DNA of 8,078 bases from Gammaproteobacteria bacterium (lineage in GTDB: Bacteria; Pseudomonadota; Gammaproteobacteria; Steroidobacterales; JABDKV01). The stretch covers positions 1 through 8,078 of the forward strand of contig JAOTXR010000081.1 in the NCBI GenBank assembly GCA_029862285.1. Direction: 5' to 3'. A program made the position numbers and the translations under genes. The notes below the pieces were generated by a model, which ran no database searches, was not told the origin of the DNA, and saw only the letters and a program-made list of their open reading frames with translations. Shown here piece after piece: positions 1 through 4,986 of this stretch. Each line of letters begins with the position of its first letter. Position 1 is the first letter of the stretch.

Positions 1-663
1 AGCCGATGCAAAATCTGTGTCCGGCCACCACTGTGACTGGCAGGTAGGGAAATCGGGGCAAGCAACGGCAGCATAGTTCGCGCTGGTCCAGCCGCCCAGA
101 GCAATCTGCAGGAATACGATCAGCAAAGCGACCATCGCGGCCGAACGAAATCTGCTTTCTGCACCAATGAGACGAGGAGCTCGTGGCCGTGTACGCAGCG
201 CCAGCCAGGCAAGCAACGCCAGTGTCGTCATCCCGCCAAGCAAGTGCGCCAGCACCACAATCGGTTTGAGTTGCAGAGTAACCGTCAACATACCCAGGAG
301 AGCCTGCACGCCAAGCAACGGCACCAGCAGCAGCGGCACCCAGAAAGGCATCAGCAGATCTTTGTGCATCGCCACGGCGATACCGGCAAGTGCGAGAACA
401 ATGATGCCCAGCAGCGGGATGGCATAACGATGGGCCATTTCCCGCCATGCCTTGCCACTGTCGACCGGGCTGTCCGGATAGGCAGCGTTACTTGCGGCTA
501 TAGCCTGTTCGGTGGCCGGCGGCATCAGATGTCCATAGCAACCTGGCCAGTCGGGACAACCCAGGCCAGCATCGGTCAGACGCACCCATGCACCGGACAT
601 GACAATGACCAGGGTGAGCACAGTGCCCAACAAGGCCAGTCGGTGAAACCAGATTTCAGCCAC
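1..663 (-). CDS. ctaA: Haem A synthase CtaA/COX15, partial (C-terminus beyond left edge)
   Basis: The 221 visible residues are the N-terminal half of a CtaA/COX15 membrane protein, which oxidises the C8 methyl group of haem o to the formyl group of haem a, the cofactor of the oxidase encoded here. Visible landmarks are a first membrane span (about 8-27), the family motif SGAWVRLTDAGLGCPDWPGC with cysteines C36 and C42 on the periplasmic side, MAHRY with H78, further spans around 80-98, 106-130 and 134-155, VLAHLLGG with H140, and a fifth span followed by a second cysteine pair, C202 and C208. H78 and H140 match haem-ligand histidines of the family. I chose the GTG at 663: there is no ATG in frame between the stop at 694-696 and this codon, and a GGGGG stretch and GGA lie just upstream. 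The gene follows the terminator of the Calx-beta gene and probably has its own promoter (-10 candidate at 696-701). Frame is intact to the window edge. Confidence 0.95.
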   Translation of the reverse strand, partial: MAEIWFHRLALLGTVLTLVIVMSGAWVRLTDAGLGCPDWPGCYGHLMPPATEQAIAASNAAYPDSPVDSGKAWREMAHRYAIPLLGIIVLALAGIAVAMHKDLLMPFWVPLLLVPLLGVQALLGMLTVTLQLKPIVVLAHLLGGMTTLALLAWLALRTRPRAPRLIGAESRFRSAAMVALLIVFLQIALGGWTSANYAAVACPDFPTCQSQWWPDTDFASA

Positions 664-695
664 AATGTATTCCAGACCCCCGGTACCAGGTTCCT

Positions 696-701
696 ATTGT
701 A
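696..701 (-). promoter_or_regulatory. Candidate -10 element for ctaA
   Basis: On the minus strand this reads TACAAT, five of six bases of the sigma-70 -10 consensus. It lies downstream of the strong terminator at 744-792 and 32 nt before the ctaA start, which would give a leader of about 25 nt. The -35 region 17 nt upstream (CTGGGT) is poor, so the call rests mainly on position: transcription must restart here if the terminator is efficient. Confidence 0.3.
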
Positions 702-743
702 CGGCAACGCGCACTCAAACCCAGACGGACCCAAATTGCCCCC

Positions 744-792
744 AAAAAAAAACCGGGGCCAGGCCAGAATTGCTGGCCTGGCCCCGGTTTTT
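744..792 (-). terminator. Strong intrinsic terminator of the Calx-beta gene, potentially bidirectional
   Basis: A perfect 20-bp inverted repeat (arms 748-767 and 773-792) encloses a 5-nt loop. The core is GC-rich (CCGGGGCCAGGCC with its complement), and on the minus strand it is followed by nine T residues (752-744). It starts eight bases after the Calx-beta stop codon, so it ends that transcript and insulates it from ctaA. The arms end in A5/T5, so a plus-strand transcript would also see a stem followed by five U. Confidence 0.92.
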
Positions 793-800
793 AACCCGGA

Positions 801-1577
801 TCAGTAGTCGTTGCCGTCATCGTCCACGATGGAACCGGTGCCCGTGGCCTTCGCCAGCAAGGCGTTTTCCGGGCTGCTGAGGTCGACGAAAAAGGTTTCT
901 TCTTGCTCGAATTCAAAATCATCGACCACGATGACCGAGACGGTCTTTGTGATTTCACCCGGCGCAAAGATCAAGTTGCCGTTCGTCGGCAGATAATCCT
1001 GACCCGCGGTCGCGGTACCATCGCGCGTAGCGTAACTGACTATAACTGGCTCGCCATCCAACGGAACCATCTCGGACAACGAAACGTCGAACCACACTTC
1101 AACGATCTCCGACAGGCGCGGCTCGAGTACCCCAGGCGCATCGCCGATACTGACGACCGGTATGTTAGTCAGGTTGTCCGTGTTCTCAATAAATTCGCCG
1201 TAGCCCGGTCCATCGCCGCTGTGGTTGCAGCCGGACTTGATCCATACGCCAGTCAGGATTTTCCCGGTATTTTCCCCGGTTCCGGCAAATACGCCCTCTG
1301 CATCCGAGAGACCTTCGAAACGCTCTGTGGAACCGTCAGCAAACAACAAGACAATATTGGACAAATCCTTGGTCGACTCCACGCTAACGAGGGGCGTTTT
1401 CCCGTCAAACACGGCTCCGACTTCCGGCCAGCACTTGTTGTGTCCGGAGGCCGCCACTGGCGTCTTCGAAGAGCTCGATTTCCCCTTGGCCTTTTGTTTC
1501 GCGTGTGCGATTGGCCCGGCCAGCATTAACGCCCCCGTGGCCAAAGTTATTCCAATAATCCGTCCCAAACTTTTCAA
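801..1577 (-). CDS. Secreted Calx-beta domain protein (258 aa)
   Basis: No enzymatic function is recognised. Residues 1-26 form a Sec signal peptide: basic MKSLGR, a hydrophobic stretch, then cleavage after AHA. A Lys/Ser-rich linker follows (27-42). The middle region (about 49-135) matches no family I recognise; it has two cysteines, C49 and C117, which could form a disulfide. Residues about 141-254 are a Calx-beta domain, with the typical YATRDGTATAGQDY segment (182-195), an FAPGE turn (204-208), VVDDFEFEQEETF (217-229) and a GTGSIVDDD end (246-254). Acidic residues in this fold bind Ca2+ in characterised members. Calx-beta domains are common in secreted and adhesive proteins. I chose the TTG at 1577, 7 nt after GGGAG (1585-1589), because it places the signal peptide at the N-terminus; an in-frame GTG at 1688 would add 37 residues of hairpin-encoded sequence. 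The gene sits inside an otherwise standard oxidase cluster, with its own structured leader and terminator. Confidence 0.85.
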   Translation of the reverse strand: MKSLGRIIGITLATGALMLAGPIAHAKQKAKGKSSSSKTPVAASGHNKCWPEVGAVFDGKTPLVSVESTKDLSNIVLLFADGSTERFEGLSDAEGVFAGTGENTGKILTGVWIKSGCNHSGDGPGYGEFIENTDNLTNIPVVSIGDAPGVLEPRLSEIVEVWFDVSLSEMVPLDGEPVIVSYATRDGTATAGQDYLPTNGNLIFAPGEITKTVSVIVVDDFEFEQEETFFVDLSSPENALLAKATGTGSIVDDDGNDY

Positions 1578-1584
1578 AATATTT

Positions 1585-1589
1585 CTCCC
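1585..1589 (-). promoter_or_regulatory. Ribosome binding site deciding the TTG start of the Calx-beta gene
   Basis: The minus strand reads GGGAG, 7 nt before TTG at 1577. It begins directly after the U tract of leader hairpin B, so no promoter can fit between that hairpin and the start codon. Translation therefore needs transcripts that have passed through the hairpin. Confidence 0.7.
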
Positions 1590-1634
1590 AAAAAAAAAGA
1601 CCCTACGCCGCAGCTCTCGCCGCCCTGTGGGTCT
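1590..1634 (-). promoter_or_regulatory. Leader hairpin B with U tract: attenuator-like element
   Basis: In the minus-strand RNA, AGACCC (1634-1629) pairs with GGGUCU (1603-1598). Then AC (1628-1627) pairs with GU (1606-1605) across one bulged A (1604). A symmetric internal loop AGG/GGC follows, then an inner stem GCGGC/GCUGC, closed by a GAGA tetraloop of the GNRA type (1618-1615). Unpaired U residues (1597-1590) follow at once, then the ribosome binding site. It is a near copy of hairpin A. The shape with the U tract is that of an intrinsic terminator placed ahead of a gene, so it could attenuate the Calx-beta gene, or end the oxidase operon with some readthrough. Confidence 0.65.
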
Positions 1635-1646
1635 CCACGAATTCAG

Positions 1647-1677
1647 TGCAGTTTTCAGATCGCAACCTCTGAATGCA
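1647..1677 (-). promoter_or_regulatory. Linker hairpin between leader hairpins A and B
   Basis: On the minus strand TTCAGA (1673-1668) can pair with TCTGAA (1659-1654) around an 8-nt loop. The stem can extend by TGCA/TGCA (1677-1674 with 1650-1647) across a 3-nt bulge. A second CTGAA (1646-1642) just downstream could compete for the same TTCAG arm, so an alternative fold is possible. It is weaker than hairpins A and B and may be chance. Confidence 0.3.
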
Positions 1678-1680
1678 AGA

Positions 1681-1716
1681 AGGCCCACGCCGCAGCTTTC
1701 GCCGCCCTGTGGGCCT
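1681..1716 (-). promoter_or_regulatory. Leader hairpin A: first copy of a GNRA-capped repeat
   Basis: The minus-strand RNA has an uninterrupted 8-bp outer stem (AGGCCCAC with GUGGGCCU), a 3x3 internal loop AGG/GGC, an inner stem GCGGC/GCUGC with one G-U pair, and a GAAA tetraloop (1700-1697). Copy B, 82 nt downstream, has the same internal loop and inner stem. Its outer stem has an A-U pair where copy A has G-C, and its loop is GAGA, so structure is kept while sequence changes. Unlike B, copy A is followed by UUCUUGC rather than a U run, so it would not terminate alone. I do not recognise the family. Confidence 0.65.
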
Positions 1717-1883
1717 CACAATCAGCAGGCTGTGATTCGCCTGATGCGATGCCGGTCCTCTGCTCAACCGACCTGCGCAGTGTAGATGGGATCAAGAAAA
1801 GATTCTGTGATGCATTTTGCAGACTGGAAAAAAAGGATGACAGTTTTTATTTTACAAAATCAACCATGCATTGCCGGTTGCAG
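1717..1883 (-). other. Upstream part of the Calx-beta leader region; no gene seen
   Basis: This stretch separates the stop of the SCO-like gene from hairpin A. I see no coding sequence and no strong terminator after the SCO-like gene. The segment 1828-1866 is A/T-rich. On the minus strand it holds TAAAAT (1854-1849), five of six bases of a -10 element, without a good -35. A promoter for the Calx-beta gene is likely somewhere here but cannot be placed firmly. A short stem AATCA/TGATT with an 8-nt loop lies at about 1719-1736. Confidence 0.4.
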
Positions 1884-2468
1884 TTAACCTATCCTGGACA
1901 GTCGCAGCAATTTCTTGAGATCGTCACGAATATCGGCAGGGTCGCCGTCGCGTGGGTAGCCCAGAATCAGGTTGCCGAGCGGGTCGACCAGAAAAATCCG
2001 TTGTGTTCCGCCGTTTGCATTCAGGGCATCGATGATCTGCGTGCCGGCCGATCCCATGGGCGTGACTATCAGCAGATCTTCGCTCCCGGTTCCCAGGGCG
2101 GGCTCGCTGGTGGTCAACAGGAACAATACGCGGTCGATGCGCTCGATTTCCCGGCCCAGAGCCAGACGAACCTGGCGGGTCTTGTACACGGCCGCCACAC
2201 AGGCCTCGTCGCACTCGCCATCGATCAGATGAACCAGGGTCCAGCGACCATAGAGAAAACCGCCTTCTGTGGTGCCGCCATCAATCGTCGGCTGCGGGTC
2301 GCGTGGCAGACTAATGACCGGCTGGAGCAGCTCGCCATGATTGGCACCGGCGCCGGGCCGCCAAAGCCCGCCGAGGTAAAGCGTCCATGCAAGTACCAGC
2401 GGGCCAATAAAAAGGAAAGCTATCAGGACGAGCATCCGGCGCCCATGGTGTTGCGATGATTTGTTCAT
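1884..2468 (-). CDS. Membrane-anchored SCO/thioredoxin-like protein with CxxxC (194 aa)
   Basis: This is the small conserved protein found between SURF1 and ctaA in Pseudomonas-type oxidase clusters, usually left as hypothetical. It has a short cytoplasmic N-terminus, one membrane span (about 12-32) and a periplasmic domain. The segment GRWTLVHLIDGECDEACVAAVY (74-95) has the strand-then-CxxxC layout of SCO1/SenC copper chaperones, with C86 and C90. The later VDPLGNLILGYP (161-172) is a typical thioredoxin-fold strand-turn-strand. The distal histidine that completes the SCO copper site is not seen: there is no histidine after H80. A role in handling copper or thiols during CuA assembly is therefore inference. 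The ATG at 2468 overlaps the SURF1 stop as ATGA, which supports this start and translational coupling; the in-frame codon at 2585 lies inside SURF1 and is rejected. It is the last gene before the Calx-beta leader. Confidence 0.85.
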   Translation of the reverse strand: MNKSSQHHGRRMLVLIAFLFIGPLVLAWTLYLGGLWRPGAGANHGELLQPVISLPRDPQPTIDGGTTEGGFLYGRWTLVHLIDGECDEACVAAVYKTRQVRLALGREIERIDRVLFLLTTSEPALGTGSEDLLIVTPMGSAGTQIIDALNANGGTQRIFLVDPLGNLILGYPRDGDPADIRDDLKKLLRLSRIG

Positions 2469-3181
2469 TGTTGGCGGCGGCGGAATCTCAAGATGATGTA
2501 AATCAGAACCAGCGTCACTGCCAGCGCAAACCACTGCACGGCATAACCCATATGACGTGCCGGGCCAAACTCGAACGGCTTCCACTGGCGCAAATAACCG
2601 TCTGCGGCATCGGTATCTAGCCAGATCATGTGCGGATAAACTTCGGTTTCCAGCGCCGTCGCAATGTCGACCGCCGTAGGATAAACAAACCGGCGGGGCC
2701 AGCCCGAGCCGGGTTCACTGGCGAGCCGCATACCCGGCTCTGGAAAGGGAACGACCCGGCCTGTGATTTGTCGCGGCGATTCGTCTACAGCCAGATCGGG
2801 TTGCGTGTCGCGTGTTCGCGTTTCCGGTATCCAGCCCCGGTTCACGATAACGATACCAGTATCCGGCAGACGAAACGGGGTGAGCACCTGCAATCCCGGC
2901 CGGCCTTCGTTCGCCATACCTTCGAGCAGAAACTGCCGGTGCGAGACAAACCGGCCATTGAGACTGACCTGGCGGTAACGCAGCGCTTCGGGTGTCTGAT
3001 CCAGCAAGTCGACGAGGTCCACAGCCACCGCAGTCGTGCCGAAACGATCAAACATCTCTTGTTTTTGTTCAGCGCGATTGAGTTGCCACATGCCCAGATA
3101 CAACAGGACTGGCAATATCAGGAGCATGGCCACCAGCGGCAGCCAGGAAGGACGACGCTGCTTCGCCGGGGTGTCGCTCAA
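2465..3181 (-). CDS. SURF1 family oxidase assembly protein (238 aa)
   Basis: SURF1 (Shy1 in yeast) is an inner-membrane factor that helps place haem a in CoxA. The sequence has the family layout of two spans flanking a periplasmic domain. The first span (about 14-31) runs into YLGMWQLNRAEQK (28-40), the classic LGxWQxxR signature. RYRQVSLNGRF (68-78), VNRGWIP (113-119) and MIWLD (185-189) are conserved interior motifs. HMGYAVQWFALA (210-221) opens the second span, and a basic tail RFRRRQQ follows. Length is normal for bacterial members. The predicted start is TTG at 3181, directly after the stop of the DUF2909 gene (TGATTG). No clear Shine-Dalgarno sequence is present, so initiation probably depends on coupling. 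The next in-frame ATG (M19) would fall inside the first span, so TTG is preferred. Confidence 0.93.
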   Translation of the reverse strand: MSDTPAKQRRPSWLPLVAMLLILPVLLYLGMWQLNRAEQKQEMFDRFGTTAVAVDLVDLLDQTPEALRYRQVSLNGRFVSHRQFLLEGMANEGRPGLQVLTPFRLPDTGIVIVNRGWIPETRTRDTQPDLAVDESPRQITGRVVPFPEPGMRLASEPGSGWPRRFVYPTAVDIATALETEVYPHMIWLDTDAADGYLRQWKPFEFGPARHMGYAVQWFALAVTLVLIYIILRFRRRQQ

Positions 3182-3400
3182 TCAGCCGGCTGGCGTAATG
3201 CCGTGAGGCTGGATCAGGCCGAGTGCGTACGCGACAAACAACGAAGCAAACAGGGCGACCGACAGGCCGATACGCCAGGTCAGCGCCTTGAGAGTGCGAT
3301 CCGAGTTACCTTCATCGCGCACGAGGTAAAACATGGCCGAACCGAGGCTTGAAACGATCCCCAGAAAAACAACCAGAACAAATATTTTTGTCAGGACCAT
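3182..3400 (-). CDS. DUF2909 twin-transmembrane protein (72 aa)
   Basis: A small integral membrane protein with two hydrophobic spans (about 3-26 and 44-62) joined by a charged loop, VRDEGNSDRTLKALTWRIG (27-45). Size, topology and position between coxC and SURF1 match the DUF2909 family of proteobacterial oxidase clusters. Its biochemical role is not known to me; an assembly or stabilising role is inferred from context only. The ATG at 3400 follows the coxC stop with no gap (TAAATG), and no Shine-Dalgarno sequence precedes it, so it is probably translated by coupling to coxC. Confidence 0.88.
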   Translation of the reverse strand: MVLTKIFVLVVFLGIVSSLGSAMFYLVRDEGNSDRTLKALTWRIGLSVALFASLFVAYALGLIQPHGITPAG

Positions 3401-4282
3401 TTATAGCCAATAAACAAAAATGAACAAACCGAGCCATACGACGTCGACAAAGTGCCAGTACCAGGCCACGCCCTCGAAACCAAAATGGTTCTCCGGCGTG
3501 AAATGTCCTTTGAGGCAGCGGAACCAGATGACAATCAGCATCGTTGCGCCCAGTGTCACATGCAGGCCATGAAAACCGGTCAACATGAAAAACGTCGAAC
3601 CGTAAATACCACTGCCCAGTGTCAGACCAAGCCCGCCATCGGCAATGTCGTGATAAGCGTGCGCATACTCGGTTGCCTGCAAACCGACGAACAGCAAGCC
3701 CAGGGCCCAGGTCAGACCGAGAAACAAAATCAACATGCCGCGGTTGCCGGCCTTCAGGGCGTGATGTGCGATGGTGATAGTGACGCCACTGGAAAGCAGG
3801 ATGGCAGTATTGATCGCCGGCAGGCCCCAGGGACCCATCGGCTTGTACTCACCACCGATCTCGGCGGGGCCGTTGGAGGGCCAGGTACCTTCAAAACCTG
3901 GCCACAACAAGAAGTTGGTAAAGAAATTATTGCTTTCGCCACCGAGCCACGGCAAGACTATCTGGCGAGCGTAGAACAATGCGCCGAAAAAGGCGGCGAA
4001 GAACATCACCTCTGAGGCAATAAACCAGGCCATACCCATGCGGAAGGAACGATCGACTTGTTGGTTATAGATGCCGTCGACACTCTCTTTGATGACAACA
4101 CCGAACCAGCCAAAGAGCATGAACAACAGGACTACCGCACCTGCCAACATTGAAAACTTGCCTATGGCTGCGCCATTCAGAGCCGAGGCGACTCCAAACA
4201 TCAGTAACAACAGCGCGACGGTGCCCACTATGGGCCACGGGCTGCCGTGCGGGATGTAATAGCGATCTGACGTATGTGCCAT
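3401..4282 (-). CDS. coxC: Cytochrome c oxidase subunit III
   Basis: A complete 293-residue subunit III, the metal-free core subunit that stabilises CoxA and supports proton uptake. Seven membrane spans can be seen. Conserved features are PHGSPWPIVG (11-20), MAWFIASEVMFFAAFF (84-99) with the membrane-embedded E91, PAINTAILLSSG (155-166) with HHALKAGN (173-180), GLQATEY (200-206), FHGLHVTLG (237-245) with H238 and H241, and the C-terminal WYWHFVDVVW (274-283). The loop at 112-150 (GGESNNFF to KPMGP) is the usual proteobacterial insertion. The ATG at 4282 is preceded by GGGGAA (4294-4289) at a 6-nt spacing. It is separated from ctaG by 15 nt and abuts the DUF2909 gene. Confidence 0.98.
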   Translation of the reverse strand: MAHTSDRYYIPHGSPWPIVGTVALLLLMFGVASALNGAAIGKFSMLAGAVVLLFMLFGWFGVVIKESVDGIYNQQVDRSFRMGMAWFIASEVMFFAAFFGALFYARQIVLPWLGGESNNFFTNFLLWPGFEGTWPSNGPAEIGGEYKPMGPWGLPAINTAILLSSGVTITIAHHALKAGNRGMLILFLGLTWALGLLFVGLQATEYAHAYHDIADGGLGLTLGSGIYGSTFFMLTGFHGLHVTLGATMLIVIWFRCLKGHFTPENHFGFEGVAWYWHFVDVVWLGLFIFVYWL

Positions 4283-4297
4283 GCTCAGTTCCCCATG

Positions 4298-4861
4298 CTA
4301 GCGCGCGTCACCGCTATCGGCGACTCGCTGCTCTGCAAAGAAAGTGTATGAAAGAGTAACCGTTGCTATATGCTCGGGCAGATCGGGATCGAGGATAAAG
4401 CGCACCGGCATATCCCGCCCCTCCTGTGGCTCGAATTCCTGCTCTGTAAAACAGAAACACTCGGTCTTCTGAAAATGCCTGGCGGCCTGCCCGGGGGCCA
4501 CGCTCGGCACAGCATGACCGAGCAACGGAGCATCGGTGCGATTCTGTGCATAAAAAGTCGTGTCATAAAACTTGCCCGGCTGCACCTGCATCTTCGAAAC
4601 ATTCGGCCGGAATACCCAGGGTGCGTTTTCATTGACCGAGGCCACGAATTCCACACTTACAACACGGTCGCTGGCAGTTTCTGCTGCCATTGCCGCCGTG
4701 GTAGCTGTCTTACCATTCAGACCGGTCAGCTCACAGAATACGTCGTATATAGGCACCAGGAGATAACCGAATCCAAACATCGCAACGACGATCAACGACA
4801 GTTTGGCTACAAGCCAACGAGGTTCAGATGCATCGGGTGTATGGTGCATTCTGGTCTGCAT
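4298..4861 (-). CDS. ctaG: Cytochrome c oxidase assembly protein CtaG/Cox11 (CuB chaperone)
   Basis: Cox11-type CtaG delivers copper to the CuB site of CoxA. The 187 residues show a short cytoplasmic N-terminus, one span (about 17-37), the conserved juxtamembrane VPIYDVFCELTGLNGKT (36-52) with C43, and a periplasmic immunoglobulin-like domain. Its ECFCF motif (134-138) supplies the copper-binding C135 and C137. PWVFRP (81-86), QVQPGK (92-97) and YTFF (172-175) are further family motifs. The ATG at 4861 shares one base with the stop of the 41-residue gene (TGATG). An alternative ATG at 4849 is possible; the in-frame codon at 4939 would overlap the small gene with unlikely sequence and is rejected. 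Its place straight after coxA and before coxC is standard. Confidence 0.96.
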   Translation of the reverse strand: MQTRMHHTPDASEPRWLVAKLSLIVVAMFGFGYLLVPIYDVFCELTGLNGKTATTAAMAAETASDRVVSVEFVASVNENAPWVFRPNVSKMQVQPGKFYDTTFYAQNRTDAPLLGHAVPSVAPGQAARHFQKTECFCFTEQEFEPQEGRDMPVRFILDPDLPEHIATVTLSYTFFAEQRVADSGDAR

Positions 4862-4986
4862 CAGACGCCCCGGATACTCACCAGATAAATGAAGGTGCCG
4901 TACACCGCGACCGCGATGAGTCCTAATGTGATGGCCCATTGAATCACGCGCAAGCGGCGGTTACTGCTGTCGTCGCGAGTGTTCAC
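4861..4986 (-). CDS. Small single-span membrane protein between coxA and ctaG (41 aa)
   Basis: Starting at GTG 4986, directly after the coxA stop (TGAGTG), there is an open frame of 41 codons ending in TGA at 4861-4863. The stop overlaps the ctaG ATG by one base. The product has a hydrophilic basic N-terminus (MNTRDDSSNRRLRVIQW), one hydrophobic span (about 18-36) and a short tail SIRGV. Position, size and topology match the 'cytochrome oxidase small assembly protein' annotated at the same site in other Proteobacteria. The exact fit of start and stop to both neighbours is the main evidence. No biochemical role can be assigned from sequence. The gene is below common ORF cut-offs and would often be missed. 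Confidence 0.8.
   Translation of the reverse strand: MNTRDDSSNRRLRVIQWAITLGLIAVAVYGTFIYLVSIRGV

Noticed and set aside
244..807. Plus-strand open frame of 187 codons at the left end
   Set aside because: It lies opposite ctaA and runs across the terminator stem; no domain is visible.
801..1688. Longer Calx-beta reading frame starting at GTG 1688
   Set aside because: The 37 extra residues come from the structured leader, the GTG lies inside hairpin A, and the signal peptide would be buried. TTG 1577 has a Shine-Dalgarno sequence and opens the signal peptide.
1590..1716. Leader motif as c-di-GMP-I (GEMM), guanidine-II (mini-ykkC) or ANTAR-type dual hairpin
   Set aside because: It lacks the two-helix GEMM core, has no ACGR loops as in guanidine-II, and the hexaloop does not show the A and G positions expected for ANTAR targets. 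Judged by eye only; a covariance-model search would decide.
2630..3352. Long plus-strand open frames over the oxidase genes (also 4939-5682, 3452-4015, 7286-7897 and others)
   Set aside because: They are antisense to clearly coding minus-strand genes, have no family features, and are rich in His, Gln and Arg as expected from antisense reading of GC-rich codons.
4298..4939. Extended ctaG start at 4939
   Set aside because: The extra 26 residues overlap the 41-residue gene in another frame and lack family similarity; ATG 4861 gives the normal Cox11 N-terminus.
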